From Brevibacillus panacihumi (GTDB lineage Bacteria > Bacillota > Bacilli > Brevibacillales > Brevibacillaceae): a stretch of DNA of 64,000 nt. A model generated the notes under the pieces. That model was given only the letters and a program-made list of their open reading frames with translations. It was not told where the DNA came from and did no database searches. Shown piece by piece: positions 55,613 to 64,000 of the stretch. The stretch covers positions 31,340 through 95,339 of the forward strand of contig NZ_RHHT01000051.1 of NCBI RefSeq assembly GCF_003710985.1, in the 5' to 3' direction. Position 1 is the first letter of the stretch; each line of letters starts with the position of its first letter. Position numbers and translations under genes: made by a program.

Positions 55613-56890
55613 ATGTTACTTTCTGAATTAGAAGAGAAGAAACTGACGGATCTGTACAAACTGGCAAAGGAATATCATATTCCGTACTATTCGCAGCTGA
55701 AGAAAAAGGAATTGATATTTGCGATTCTTCGCGCCAGAGCGGAGAAAGACGGGCTGATGTTTATGCAGGGGGTGTTGGAAATCCTGCCGGAGGGATATGG
55801 ATTTCTGCGTCCCATCAATTATCTCCCGAGCTCCGAGGATATTTATATTTCTCAATCCCAGATCCGCCGCTTTGATCTGCGCATGGGGGATGTCGTCTCC
55901 GGAAAAGCCAGGCCTCCGAAGGAAAACGAACGGTATTTTGGGCTTTTGCAAGTAGAAGCTGTAAACGGAGAAGACCCTGAGACGGCAGCGGAACGACTTC
56001 ATTTCCCCGCGTTGACACCGCTCTACCCGCAAAACAAGCTTGTTCTGGAGACAGCGCCGGAACGCATTTCCACTCGCTTGATGGATCTTATCGCCCCTGT
56101 CGGACTTGGTCAGCGTGGATTGATCGTGGCTCCGCCCAAAGCGGGGAAAACCATGCTGCTCAAAGAGATTGCCAACAGCATTACGGAAAGCCGCCCCGAT
56201 ATTCATTTATTCGTCTTATTAATTGATGAACGCCCGGAAGAAGTAACCGATATGCAACGATCTGTGAAAGGTGAAGTGGTGGCGTCCACGTTTGATGAGT
56301 TGCCTGAAAATCATATCAAGGTGGCGGAATTGGTTCTGGAACGGGCAAAACGCCTTGTAGAGCATAAGAAGGATGTCGTCATCCTGCTGGATTCCATCAC
56401 CCGATTGGCAAGAGCGTACAACCTCGTCATCCCGCCAAGCGGACGGACATTATCGGGCGGGATCGATCCAGCAGCCTTCCACCGTCCCAAACGCTTCTTT
56501 GGGTCGGCCCGCAATATCGAAGAGGGCGGCAGCCTGACTATTTTGGCTACGGCACTGGTAGAGACAGGCTCCCGGATGGATGACGTCATTTATGAGGAAT
56601 TTAAAGGAACCGGAAATATGGAGCTGCACTTGGATCGAAAGCTTTCCGAACGCCGTATTTTCCCAGCCATCGATATTCGCCGTTCTGGTACACGGCGCGA
56701 GGAGCTTCTGCTTTCTAAAGAAGAGCTGGAAAAACTATGGATGATCCGCAAGAATATGAACGAGACGAACGAGTTTGTCGATTCGTTCATTCGGAAGTTG
56801 GCGGATACCAAAACCAATGAGGAGTTTGTCCAATCATTGGAGGCCAAGCAGGCCCGCAGCAAAGCCGCAAGCACTACGACGGTGAGTTAA
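55613..56890 (+). CDS. rho: Transcription termination factor Rho
   Basis: 425 residues. Rho N-terminal helix domain at about 1-45, cold-shock-like RNA-binding domain at about 50-120 ([14 protein letters not shown]), and the RecA-like ATPase with Walker A APPKAGKT, Walker [15 protein letters not shown] and the Q/R-loop residues in [18 protein letters not shown]. It is a hexameric helicase that ends transcription of untranslated RNA. The stop codon is within the following terminator stem. Confidence 0.96.
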   Translation: MLLSELEEKKLTDLYKLAKEYHIPYYSQLKKKELIFAILRARAEKDGLMFMQGVLEILPEGYGFLRPINYLPSSEDIYISQSQIRRFDLRMGDVVSGKARPPKENERYFGLLQVEAVNGEDPETAAERLHFPALTPLYPQNKLVLETAPERISTRLMDLIAPVGLGQRGLIVAPPKAGKTMLLKEIANSITESRPDIHLFVLLIDERPEEVTDMQRSVKGEVVASTFDELPENHIKVAELVLERAKRLVEHKKDVVILLDSITRLARAYNLVIPPSGRTLSGGIDPAAFHRPKRFFGSARNIEEGGSLTILATALVETGSRMDDVIYEEFKGTGNMELHLDRKLSERRIFPAIDIRRSGTRREELLLSKEELEKLWMIRKNMNETNEFVDSFIRKLADTKTNEEFVQSLEAKQARSKAASTTTVS

Positions 56891-56908
56891 TCTCACCGTC
56901 ATTTTTTT
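56878..56908 (+). terminator. Intrinsic terminator overlapping the end of rho
   Basis: GACGGTGAG-ttaat-CTCACCGTC, then seven Ts. The stem begins inside the last rho codons. Confidence 0.88.
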
Positions 56909-56957
56909 ATGCCAATAGGCATACTGTAGGAAGAGTAGCTGCGAAGGAGGAGTGGCA

Positions 56958-57857
56958 GTGGATTATACACAAACACCCCCTCCCTTGGTGAGCAGGGAGG
57001 AAGCCCAAAAAGCTGTAGTCGAGCAAGCTCTTTTTCAAGCCTTTAACCCTTTTGCAGGATTAGCGCAAACCACAGCTTCGCCAAGCAAGATAATGGTTTA
57101 TTCGGTCCAGAAAGGGGAGACACTCTCCGAGATTGCACATCGCTACGGCCTTAGCTTACATAAACTGGTAGAGGCAAACAAAATTAAAAATCCCAACTTC
57201 GTAGGGATCGGCTTGAAGCTCGTCATCAGCAACGACGAAGTACGGCATATGGTCAAACGGGGAGAAACGCTCAATTACATTGCGCAGCGGTATGGCGTAA
57301 GCAAGGAGCTTTTGGTTGAGCGAAATCCTTTGTTGAAGTGGCTGTCGGATAATCTGTATGTAGGACAGGTTGTGTATGTCCCGGTGATGGCAAACAAACA
57401 GATGCAGGCGAATGAAGTTCAGCAAAAACGAAATACTGCCCAGGCAGCAAGCAGACAGGTGACGGCAAGAGTTCGTGGAGGACTGGAGTGGCCGGTGAAA
57501 GAAGCTACCGTGACCAGCGGCTTCGGGGTTCGGTGGGGGAAAGCTCATAAAGGAGTAGACTTGTGGAACCAGGATGAAGCGAAGGCACCGATCTATGCAG
57601 CTAAAGGTGGGGTCGTGGTCGAAGCAGGGGCCAATCGCTCCGGTTATGGGCGCATGGTGGTGCTCGATCACGGGGACGGCCTTCAGACCTTTTATGCGCA
57701 TATGCGCAGCATCATCGTCACTCCCGGTCAGTCAGTAGAAGCCGGGGAGGTCTTGGGGTTCATGGGAAGAACGGGAGATTCGACAGGATACCACCTGCAT
57801 TTTGAAGTACGCCAGGATGATGTGCCGATCAACCCGCTGCCGTATTTAAGCAGGTAA
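56958..57857 (+). CDS. LysM and M23 peptidase-domain protein
   Basis: 299 residues from the second GTG, spaced after GAAGGAGG; the GTG at 56952 is too close. Two LysM domains at about 47-91 and 93-140 (YSVQKGETLSEIAHRYG, HMVKRGETLNYIAQRYG) bind glycan, and an M23 domain at about 180-295 has HKGVD (His197) and HLHFEV (His280 and His282) zinc ligands, so it should cut peptidoglycan cross-bridges. No signal peptide or lipobox is visible at the N terminus, unlike most M23 enzymes. It may be a mother-cell protein placed on the spore, or exported another way. Confidence 0.87.
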   Translation: MDYTQTPPPLVSREEAQKAVVEQALFQAFNPFAGLAQTTASPSKIMVYSVQKGETLSEIAHRYGLSLHKLVEANKIKNPNFVGIGLKLVISNDEVRHMVKRGETLNYIAQRYGVSKELLVERNPLLKWLSDNLYVGQVVYVPVMANKQMQANEVQQKRNTAQAASRQVTARVRGGLEWPVKEATVTSGFGVRWGKAHKGVDLWNQDEAKAPIYAAKGGVVVEAGANRSGYGRMVVLDHGDGLQTFYAHMRSIIVTPGQSVEAGEVLGFMGRTGDSTGYHLHFEVRQDDVPINPLPYLSR

Positions 57858-57930
57858 AACCTTCCCCAATTTACTTTGCATTTTCAATACGATACAATGG
57901 GCAAAGCAAAGAAACGAGGAGACTTTTCCC

Positions 57931-59196
57931 ATGTATTTGGTATATGCAGATGAAAAAGGCCATGTATACGACCACCCCGGATTGCTTGCGGTGGCGCGAA
58001 ATGGTGATATATTGACAGAGATTCTCGAGGAAGAGCTGATTCCGCTGCCAGAAGGTGCGACATTGGTCAGTCTGCCGGATACCGTGCCGATCGGAATGGA
58101 CCCGGATACAGGTGAAATGGTAAAGCTCGACGGCTGTACGGCGGTGGGGGCGTTGGTTCCACAAGGGATCACCCGCTTGCTGCTGCCTGGTTATGTAAAG
58201 AGCAAAAAAGAGAGCAAACTTCCTCTCTTCGGGTATTCGGCAGTCGTTTGGAAAGATGGCAGCTTTTGGGTAGCGGGCAGAGCGAGCGATGACATCTACA
58301 AATGGGATCCGCTTAATTTTCCGATGGACGAGCTGCGGCAGCGTGTAGAGAAAACGCTCGAGTTGTTTCCGCAAAACCGCATTCTCCAGCATCTGTCCCA
58401 CTGCGCGCTGGAATACGAATGCCTGACTGCCTCCAACAACTTTTTCCACCGCTGGGAAGGCAGCCTGCCAGTATCGTATACCTGCAATGCAGGTTGCTAC
58501 GGCTGTATTTCCGAGCAGCCAGAAGACAGCGGCTTTCCGTCTCCGCAGACCCGGATGAACTTCAAGCCGACAGAGGACGAGCTGGTGGAGGTCATGCTGC
58601 ACCATCTGCAGACTCCTGAGAGCATCATCAGCTTTGGACAAGGCTGTGAAGGCGAGCCTTCCACGATGGCATCCATCATTGTGCCTGCCATGCGCCGTGT
58701 CCGTGAGCAGACAGACATGGGTTTTATCAATATCAATACAAATGCAGGATTGACTGATCACATCAAGGGAATCGTCGATGCTGGTCTCGACCTGATGCGC
58801 GTCAGCATTATCAGTGCGATCGATGAGCATTACAATGCCTATTACCGCCCGCGCAACTACACGCTGGAGAATGTAGCCAGATCCGCTGAGTACGCTTCCT
58901 CCAAAGGCGTGTACACCTCAATCAATTATCTCTGCTTCCCTGGCGTTTTCGATCGCGAGGAAGAGATGGAAGCGATGATTGACTTTATTCGCCGCACTGG
59001 GATCAAGCTGATTCAGTTGCGCAATCTGAACATCGACCCGGAAAGCTACCTGTCGATGATCCCCAAGGCACAGGGAGAAGTCTTCGGCATGAAGCAAGCG
59101 ATTGAGATCTACCAGGAAGAGCTGCCTGATGTGATCATCGGATCGTTTACGCATATTCCGCCAGAAGAATTGCGCCGCAGGAAAAGCATGGAATAA
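57931..59196 (+). CDS. Radical SAM protein, unknown function
   Basis: 421 residues. The radical SAM motif is CNAGCYGC (Cys185, 189, 192), set unusually far in, after an N-terminal domain of about 180 residues. [10 protein letters not shown] and ININTNAGL are consistent with the SAM-binding barrel. No second set of cluster cysteines (SPASM) is evident. The first 180 residues ([26 protein letters not shown]...) match nothing I know. The gene is between the M23 gene and rpmE and has no obvious substrate partner next to it. It starts with ATG after AACGAGGAGAC. Confidence 0.82.
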   Translation: MYLVYADEKGHVYDHPGLLAVARNGDILTEILEEELIPLPEGATLVSLPDTVPIGMDPDTGEMVKLDGCTAVGALVPQGITRLLLPGYVKSKKESKLPLFGYSAVVWKDGSFWVAGRASDDIYKWDPLNFPMDELRQRVEKTLELFPQNRILQHLSHCALEYECLTASNNFFHRWEGSLPVSYTCNAGCYGCISEQPEDSGFPSPQTRMNFKPTEDELVEVMLHHLQTPESIISFGQGCEGEPSTMASIIVPAMRRVREQTDMGFININTNAGLTDHIKGIVDAGLDLMRVSIISAIDEHYNAYYRPRNYTLENVARSAEYASSKGVYTSINYLCFPGVFDREEEMEAMIDFIRRTGIKLIQLRNLNIDPESYLSMIPKAQGEVFGMKQAIEIYQEELPDVIIGSFTHIPPEELRRRKSME

Positions 59197-59208
59197 CACG
59201 GCAGATTG

Positions 59209-59237
59209 TTGCAAATCGCCGCTAGGCATGCTAATCT
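59209..59237 (+). promoter_or_regulatory. Sigma-A promoter of rpmE
   Basis: TTGCAA, 17 bases, TAATCT, 63 bases before the rpmE ATG. Confidence 0.65.
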
Positions 59238-59299
59238 GTAAGGTGTGTTTAATAACTCTGTTTCGGCAAACGATTCAGGGCAAAAAGAGGTGTAGCGAG

Positions 59300-59500
59300 A
59301 TGAAACAAGGTATTCATCCAAAGTACAACATTGTAACCGTTACATGTGCGTGCGGTAACGAATTTGAATCCGGTTCCGTGAAGCAAGCGCTGAAAGTGGA
59401 GATCTGCTCCAACTGCCACCCATTCTTCACAGGTAAACAAAAATTCGTAGACGCTGGCGGCCGTGTGGACCGTTTCAAACGCAAATACAATCTTTCCTAA
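59300..59500 (+). CDS. rpmE: Ribosomal protein bL31, zinc-binding form
   Basis: 66 residues from ATG after AAGAGGTG; the longer frame from 59228 has no ribosome binding site. [26 protein letters not shown] and [30 protein letters not shown] is a standard bL31. Cys16, Cys18, Cys37 and Cys40 mark the zinc-containing (C+) type, made when zinc is sufficient. Own promoter and terminator. Confidence 0.97.
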   Translation: MKQGIHPKYNIVTVTCACGNEFESGSVKQALKVEICSNCHPFFTGKQKFVDAGGRVDRFKRKYNLS

Positions 59501-59517
59501 TCGGAGAGGATTGGAGC

Positions 59518-59550
59518 AACCAGGTAGAGCGATCTGCCTGGTTTTGTTTT
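59518..59550 (+). terminator. Intrinsic terminator of rpmE
   Basis: AACCAGG-12-CCTGGTT followed by TTGTTTT. Confidence 0.85.
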
Positions 59551-59617
59551 ACTATCAGAATATTCAAGTGCGCTAAAGCGCGATAGGAATAGTGGAAGAT
59601 AGTATAAGCGCAACTAA

Positions 59618-59650
59618 GGCTACGCCAAAGGCTTGGCGCAGCCAAGTTTT
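59618..59650 (+). terminator. Terminator-like hairpin in the tdk leader
   Basis: GGCT-CGCCAA pairs with TTGGCG-AGCC (one mismatch), followed by AAGTTTT. A smaller palindrome GCGC-TAAA-GCGC lies at about 59571-59582. It could attenuate tdk transcription. Confidence 0.5.
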
Positions 59651-59686
59651 CTAATTACATAGTCTTGGCAAAGGGAGACAGGAGAC

Positions 59687-60256
59687 GTGGCACAATTATA
59701 CTTTCGCTATGGGGCGATGAATGCTTCCAAATCGATTCAATTGTTGACAGTTGCCCATAATTACGAGCAATCCGGCAAAAAAGTGATGGTCTTCACCCCG
59801 GCCGTCGATGATCGCTTCGGGGTCGGCAAAGTCGCTTCTCGCGTGGGCATCAGTCGTGATGCGATTCCCATCAATGAGGAGACGGACCTGTTCCAAATCG
59901 TGGCGGTTGAGGAGATCAGACCGGACTGTGTTCTGGTGGACGAAGCGCAGTTTATCGGCAAACACCACGTGACGCAGTTGGTGCAGATCGTAGATGATTT
60001 GGGGATTCCTGTGATCGTATACGGCTTGCTGAAAAATTTCAAAAACGAGCTGTTCCCTGGCAGTGCGGCTTTGCTCTGCGAGGCGGATAAGGTCGAGGAA
60101 ATCAAAACAGTCTGCGTTTATTGCAATAAAAAAGCAACGCATATTTTGAAATTTAAAAATGGAAAACCAGTGTACAGCGGGGAGACCATCGAAATTGCTG
60201 GCAATGACACTTACAGCAGTGTTTGTCGCCCGCATTACTACAACCCGCCAGTTTAG
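59687..60256 (+). CDS. tdk: Thymidine kinase
   Basis: 189 residues from GTG. The P-loop is GAMNASKS, closer to the E. coli form (SAMNAGKS) than to the Bacillus GPMFSGKS form, and DEAQFIG is the Walker B/catalytic region. Zinc ligands are CVYCNKKATH and CRPHY. It phosphorylates thymidine for DNA synthesis (salvage). rpmE-tdk-prfA order is as in Bacillus. Confidence 0.93.
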   Translation: MAQLYFRYGAMNASKSIQLLTVAHNYEQSGKKVMVFTPAVDDRFGVGKVASRVGISRDAIPINEETDLFQIVAVEEIRPDCVLVDEAQFIGKHHVTQLVQIVDDLGIPVIVYGLLKNFKNELFPGSAALLCEADKVEEIKTVCVYCNKKATHILKFKNGKPVYSGETIEIAGNDTYSSVCRPHYYNPPV

Positions 60257-60263
60257 ATGATAG

Positions 60264-60330
60264 GCCACCTCTTTTTGCAGGTGCATGTCCGCCCGGGACG
60301 CTGCACAGACTAAGGCAAAAAGGAGGTGGC
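60264..60330 (+). promoter_or_regulatory. Long RNA hairpin hiding the ribosome binding site of the lipoprotein gene
   Basis: GCCACCTCTTTTTGC (60264-60278) pairs with GCAAAAAGGAGGTGGC (60315-60330) with a single bulge, so the Shine-Dalgarno AAGGAGGTGG is fully buried. Inside is a second hairpin GTGCA-GTCC / GGGAC-TGCAC. It starts 7 bases after the tdk stop and ends 7 bases before the ATG. It could be an RNA thermometer, a ligand- or protein-controlled switch, or reduce read-through translation. Confidence 0.75.
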
Positions 60331-60337
60331 TTTATTC

Positions 60338-60811
60338 ATGACCCGTTATGCCTTTTGGAAACAATCTTTGATGATGGCTGGCTGCTTCGTCCTTGTCGCG
60401 GCGCTGACTGGATGTGGAAACTACGGAACGAAAAGCTACGAACAAAATCGCATGCAGACGCATGGGGTAAACCAGACGGGTGATGTCCTACACCGTCCTG
60501 CACCTCCCAGAGTGGACCGGGATGATTTGATGGGACGTAATCAGAATCCCAATCTGGTCATCGGACATTCCAACGTCCAGAATAATTATGTCGATATGAG
60601 CAACATGGAAATGATGGCGAAGTCCGTACGAGGTGTGGAAAATGCCCGCATCACACTGAATGGCGGAAATGCATATGTTACTCTTGATTTAAAGCACAAT
60701 ATTACAGCCAAAGAGGCGCGGAACATCGAGAAAAAAGTGGTAGCAGCCTTGAAAAAGAAAGTGCCACGCTATGATTTTCACGTAACGTCCAATGAGGAAT
60801 ACCATAAGTGA
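60338..60811 (+). CDS. YhcN/YlaJ-family sporulation lipoprotein
   Basis: 157 residues from ATG; an upstream GTG at 60326 lies inside the Shine-Dalgarno. Lipoprotein signal with lipobox LTGC (lipid-bearing Cys about residue 26). After a Asn/Gln-rich spacer, the C-terminal half (SVRGVENARITLNGGNAYVTLDLKHNITAKEARNIEKKVVAALKKKVPRYDFHVTSN) is a YhcN/YlaJ domain, common in spore-membrane lipoproteins of Bacillales. Role in spore germination or membrane is inferred from family. Translation is probably controlled by the hairpin at 60264. Confidence 0.78.
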   Translation: MTRYAFWKQSLMMAGCFVLVAALTGCGNYGTKSYEQNRMQTHGVNQTGDVLHRPAPPRVDRDDLMGRNQNPNLVIGHSNVQNNYVDMSNMEMMAKSVRGVENARITLNGGNAYVTLDLKHNITAKEARNIEKKVVAALKKKVPRYDFHVTSNEEYHK

Positions 60812-60828
60812 CACGGAGTGAACGCGCA

Positions 60829-60855
60829 GGCTCGGCTAATGCCGGGCCTATTTCC
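60829..60855 (+). terminator. Intrinsic terminator of the lipoprotein gene
   Basis: GGCTCGGC-taat-GCCGGGCC (one G-U pair), with a weak T tract. Confidence 0.6.
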
Positions 60856-60906
60856 CCTCCATTGCAGCTGCATTCTGTCATAAAAATCCAAGCTAAATAA
60901 TGTACT

Positions 60907-60935
60907 TTGACTTATGCACGTTTTCCTCCTATAAT
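60907..60935 (+). promoter_or_regulatory. Sigma-A promoter of prfA-prmC
   Basis: TTGACT, 17 bases, TATAAT: near consensus, 51 bases before prfA. Confidence 0.9.
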
Positions 60936-60985
60936 TTATCTGTTACAATTGTATTTCAGTATTCTTTGCGATGGGGTGAAGTACA

Positions 60986-62062
60986 GTGTTTACGCGCTTA
61001 TCTGCAGTTGAAGAGCGTTTTGAAGAAGTAACCAATCTCCTGTGTGACCCCGACGTCATCAGCGATACAAAGCGCTTGCGAGAGCTGTCCAAGGAGCAGG
61101 CTTCTTTGGAAGAAACCGTGACGGTATACCGTGAATATAAATCAGTAGTGACCGAGATGGAAGACGCCAAGGTCATGCTGGAAGACAAACTAGACGATGA
61201 AATGCGTGAGATGGTGAAGCTGGAGATTTCTGAGCTGTCCGCACGCAAGGAACAGCTGGAAAACCGTTTGAAAATCCTGCTGCTGCCCAAAGACCCGAAT
61301 GATGAGAAAAACGTCATTATGGAAATTCGCGGTGCGGCAGGCGGAGACGAGGCTGCTTTGTTTGCGGCTGTGCTGTTCCGGATGTACACGCGTTTTGCGG
61401 AGCGCAACGGCTTCAAGCTGGAAGTGCTTGAGGCAAGTCCGACTGACATCGGAGGCTACAAGGAAATAGTCTTCTCCATCAGCGGACGAGGGGCATACAG
61501 CAAGCTGAAATTCGAAAGCGGCGCCCACCGCGTACAGCGCATTCCTGCTACGGAATCTGGCGGACGCATCCACACGTCTACGGCTACCGTACTGGTATTG
61601 CCTGAGGCGGAGGACGTGGAAGTGGAAATCCACGAAAAAGATATTCGTATCGATACCTTCTGTTCCAGCGGGGCAGGCGGACAAAGCGTCAACACCACGA
61701 AATCGGCTGTGCGTGTGACGCATATCCCAACTGGCATCATGGTGTCATGCCAGGATGAGAAATCCCAGCACTCCAATAAAGACAAGGCTTTGCGCGTCTT
61801 GCGTGCCCGTCTGTACGACTTTTACATGCAGCAGCAAAATGCCGAGGCAGATGCAACACGCAAAAGCCTGGTGGGGACTGGCGACCGCAGCGAGCGGATT
61901 CGTACCTACAACTATCCGCAAAGCCGTGTGACCGATCACCGGATTGGTTTGACACTGCATCGACTGGAGTCGGTATTGGAAGGCGAACTGGACGAAGTGA
62001 TCGACAACCTGATCATGCATGAACAGACGGAGCTGCTGAAAAGCCATGCACACACCGCTTGA
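60986..62062 (+). CDS. prfA: Peptide chain release factor 1
   Basis: 358 residues from GTG after GATGGGGTGAAG. The coiled N-terminal domain is followed by the GGQ motif in [18 protein letters not shown] (about residues 231-233), which triggers peptide release at UAA and UAG codons. [14 protein letters not shown] is standard RF1. The end overlaps prmC by 17 bases, so the factor and the enzyme that methylates its GGQ Gln are translationally coupled. Confidence 0.97.
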   Translation: MFTRLSAVEERFEEVTNLLCDPDVISDTKRLRELSKEQASLEETVTVYREYKSVVTEMEDAKVMLEDKLDDEMREMVKLEISELSARKEQLENRLKILLLPKDPNDEKNVIMEIRGAAGGDEAALFAAVLFRMYTRFAERNGFKLEVLEASPTDIGGYKEIVFSISGRGAYSKLKFESGAHRVQRIPATESGGRIHTSTATVLVLPEAEDVEVEIHEKDIRIDTFCSSGAGGQSVNTTKSAVRVTHIPTGIMVSCQDEKSQHSNKDKALRVLRARLYDFYMQQQNAEADATRKSLVGTGDRSERIRTYNYPQSRVTDHRIGLTLHRLESVLEGELDEVIDNLIMHEQTELLKSHAHTA

Positions 62063-62936
62063 TTGGTCCGATGTCACGACGATACGGGAAGCCCTGACAC
62101 GGGCTTCTTCCTTTTTGCGAGAACAAGGGGCGAAGGATTCCCTGTTTGAAGCGGAGCTGCTGATTCGCCACAGCCTGGGCTGGGATCGGACGCGCTTTCT
62201 CACCTCGATGAACGATTCGATCAATCCGCAGGTGGTTCAGCAATTGGCTGCCTTATGCCAAAGGCGCGCCACTCACGAGCCGCTGCAGTACATGATGGGA
62301 ACGCAGGAATTTTACGGAAGGCCCTTTGTTGTTCGTCCCGGCGTGTTAATTCCTCGTCCAGAGACCGAGATTCTCGTGGAGCAAGTCTTGCTTCGTGCCT
62401 CTGCGCTCTGGGGGGAGGATGAAGCGCTTTTTGCCGCCGATATTGGTACGGGCAGCGGAGCGATCTGCATCACCCTGGCCTGTGAGCGTCCGCAGTGGCA
62501 GGTAGCGACAGTGGATCTGTCTTCTGACGCTACAAGGATCGCGAAGGAAAACGCAGATCGGCTGGGAGCCCAGGTTCGCTTTATGCAAGGCGATCTGGTG
62601 CAGCCTCTTCTGGAGACAGGAGAGAAGGTCGATATATTGGTATCCAATCCTCCGTACATCCCAAGCTCAGATGTAGAGGAGCTGGATGAGGAGGTTCGTC
62701 TTTACGAGCCGCGTCTCGCACTGGATGGAGGACAAGATGGTTTGATTTGTTACCGACGCTTGTGCGAGGCACTGCCTGAGCTGCTTAAGCCCAAAGCGCT
62801 CGTCGCTTTTGAAGTAGGGATTCACCAGGCAGGAGATGTGGCTGAAATGCTGCACCAATCGGGCGTGATAGATGAGGTAGATATTGTCTGCGATTTAGCA
62901 GGTATTGAACGGGTCGTGCTGGGAACGAGAAAGTAA
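62046..62936 (+). CDS. prmC: Release-factor glutamine methyltransferase
   Basis: 296 residues. N-terminal helical domain ([30 protein letters not shown]), SAM-binding motif [13 protein letters not shown] and the active-site NPPYIPSS near residue 200. PrmC methylates the Gln of the GGQ motif in RF1 and RF2. It overlaps prfA, as in many bacteria. Confidence 0.96.
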   Translation: MHTPLDWSDVTTIREALTRASSFLREQGAKDSLFEAELLIRHSLGWDRTRFLTSMNDSINPQVVQQLAALCQRRATHEPLQYMMGTQEFYGRPFVVRPGVLIPRPETEILVEQVLLRASALWGEDEALFAADIGTGSGAICITLACERPQWQVATVDLSSDATRIAKENADRLGAQVRFMQGDLVQPLLETGEKVDILVSNPPYIPSSDVEELDEEVRLYEPRLALDGGQDGLICYRRLCEALPELLKPKALVAFEVGIHQAGDVAEMLHQSGVIDEVDIVCDLAGIERVVLGTRK

Positions 62937-62993
62937 GCCTGGTACGACTCGTTTTTGTGGCGCTTGGAATTGTAGAAACATTCGGGCATTCAT

Positions 62994-63022
62994 GTATAAA
63001 CTGATCCTTCCTTGCCGATACT
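62994..63022 (+). promoter_or_regulatory. Sigma-F-type promoter of spoIIR
   Basis: GTATA, 15 bases, GCCGATACT fits the sigma-F pattern GywTA-N15-GGnnAnAnT with one deviation in the -10, 42 bases before the spoIIR ATG. In Bacillus subtilis spoIIR is sigma-F dependent. Confidence 0.7.
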
Positions 63023-63063
63023 GTTTGCTAAAGAGAGAGAACGGTAAAGGGAGACGGTTAGCG

Positions 63064-63819
63064 ATGAAAAAAGTATTTTTGCTAGGCTTTAGCCTGTTTC
63101 TGTTGATGATGAGCTGGGAGGGACAGCTTACCTCGGCCAATGTACTGGATAATGGGCCGATTCCCCAAGAATCGATTCGTTTGCGAATTATTGCCAATAG
63201 TGACTCTGTTCAGGACCAATGGCTGAAGCGGGAAGTGCGGGATGCCTTGATCGAACAGATGAATAGCTGGACTGATCAGATCCAAACGTATGAAGAAGCA
63301 CAGCAGTTCATCCCGGAACACTTGCCGCAGCTGCAGCAAGTCGTGGATCAGACGATTCGGGAACGTGGATTCTCGTATCACGCTGTGGTCGATTTCGGAG
63401 AGGTTCCCTTCCCGACGAAAATGTACGGCACCTATGTATATCCGGCTGGCGACTATCAGGCTTTGCGCGTCCGGATCGGGGAAGCCCAAGGGCAAAACTG
63501 GTGGTGTGTGTTGTTCCCGCCCCTCTGTTTTATCGACATGACGAATGCTGATGCAGCTGCTGCCGAATTGCCGACAGAGAAGCCGACACCGGAGAAGCGT
63601 AGCACCACCCTCACTTCCTATCGCGACAATTGGATGAACGAGCGCCTGTATGCACCGGAAAGAGAAGAGGCGGATGACGAGAATACAGAACCGTTATCTG
63701 AGGAAAAAGAGGAACAAAAGGAAGTCGCCGTCGAATCTGCTGAAGTACTTCCTGAAGCTCAGCCAGAAGTGCAAGTGAAGTTCTTCCTGTGGGAGAAGCT
63801 GGAGAAGTTATTCATGTAA
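63064..63819 (+). CDS. spoIIR: Stage II sporulation protein R
   Basis: 251 residues from ATG after AAAGGGAGACGG; upstream in-frame codons to 62905 overlap prmC and are not supported. Signal peptide about 1-25. The conserved core (ESIRLRIIANSDSVQDQWLKREVRDAL, YPAGDYQALRVRIGEAQGQNWWCVLFPPLCFID) is typical SpoIIR. Made in the forespore and secreted to the intermembrane space, it activates the SpoIIGA protease that processes pro-sigma-E. The acidic C-terminal tail (about 200-240) is longer than I expect for the family. Confidence 0.95.
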   Translation: MKKVFLLGFSLFLLMMSWEGQLTSANVLDNGPIPQESIRLRIIANSDSVQDQWLKREVRDALIEQMNSWTDQIQTYEEAQQFIPEHLPQLQQVVDQTIRERGFSYHAVVDFGEVPFPTKMYGTYVYPAGDYQALRVRIGEAQGQNWWCVLFPPLCFIDMTNADAAAAELPTEKPTPEKRSTTLTSYRDNWMNERLYAPEREEADDENTEPLSEEKEEQKEVAVESAEVLPEAQPEVQVKFFLWEKLEKLFM

Positions 63820-63840
63820 TCTATATGATTGAATGAAAGA

Positions 63841-63873
63841 AAAGGAAGTCCGAAGAACTGGACTTCCTTTTTT
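63841..63873 (+). terminator. Intrinsic terminator of spoIIR
   Basis: AAAGGAAGTCC pairs with GGACTTCCTTT, followed by Ts. Confidence 0.9.
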
Positions 63874-63921
63874 CTATGAAAACTTCACTGAGCAGCTTCC
63901 AAAATGCCAGGGGGTAAACGG

Positions 63922-64000
63922 AAAGCTGGTCGAGGAAAAAGGGAAAAAAGCGAAGGGATTTGGGGTCTTGACCCAGTCGTAACGGAAAAGGCGGAACACG
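63922..64000 (+). repeat. Dispersed hairpin repeat, copy 4 (cut by window end)
   Basis: AAAGCTGGTCGAGGAAAAAG and the following arm to GGCGGAACACG repeat the left half of copies 2 and 3. The right half lies beyond the window. It begins just after the spoIIR terminator. Confidence 0.85.

Overview
The window is chromosomal DNA from a spore-forming, low-GC-phylum Gram-positive, most probably Brevibacillus or a close relative in the Paenibacillaceae/Bacillales. The evidence is the run of Bacillus-type core genes in Bacillus subtilis order (ywfO-ywgA, ywhD-pbpG-speE-speB-ywiB, then fadF, rpoE-pyrG-spo0F-fbaA-fsa-murA-glpX-rho-rpmE-tdk-prfA-prmC-spoIIR), the sporulation genes spo0F, pbpG and spoIIR, S-layer-homology (SLH) surface proteins, strong AGGAGG-type ribosome binding sites with many GTG/TTG starts, and moderately GC-rich coding DNA. 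There is no phage, integron, IS transposase, tRNA, rRNA or CRISPR array that I can see.

Region by region: 1-5 kb holds the end of an rRNA methyltransferase gene, an SLH/DUF4855 surface protein and a leftward group (MFS transporter, zinc-ribbon protein, DoxX-like protein). At 5.2-5.4 kb lies a rod-shaped RNA candidate. 5.5-14.6 kb carries an M29 aminopeptidase, a 56-codon orphan, an RluA-type pseudouridine synthase, a TetR/DUF4188 pair, and a TetR-RND efflux operon with clear operators. 14.8-26.5 kb starts with ywfO-ywgA and ends with ywhD; between them sits a cassette of envelope genes (anchored thioredoxin, SLH protein, a 1337-residue exported protein with five cysteine pairs, an exported alpha/beta hydrolase, a small membrane protein). 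This cassette, with a sharp AT-rich patch in its middle, is the least described part of the window. 26.5-33.2 kb has pbpG (leftward), speE-speB for spermidine synthesis, an MFS transporter, ywiB and a membrane protein.

33.2-36.2 kb is a sigma-54 module: a PAS-AAA+-Fis activator and lysine 2,3-aminomutase (kamA), with a near-perfect -24/-12 promoter and the same inverted repeat in front of both genes. 36.4-47.3 kb is a fatty-acid and short/branched acyl-CoA block: fadF, thiolase, 3-hydroxyacyl-CoA dehydrogenase, two acyl-CoA dehydrogenases, a FadR-like TetR regulator and the fused isobutyryl-CoA mutase IcmF; FadR-like operators lie before three of its transcription units. 47.5-63.9 kb is the conserved rpoE to spoIIR core, including a pyrG leader that starts GGGC and ends in an attenuator, a sigma-H-type promoter for spo0F, a sigma-F-type promoter for spoIIR, a radical SAM gene and an RBS-hiding hairpin before a lipoprotein gene.

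A dispersed hairpin-forming repeat of about 230 bp occurs four times (8.1, 30.6, 50.0 and 63.9 kb), always between genes; one copy has lost its centre and one runs off the window. Two complete copies show a compensatory base-pair change, so it is a real structured family, probably MITE-like.

All functions are inferred from reading the translated sequence and from recalled family knowledge; no database search was run.
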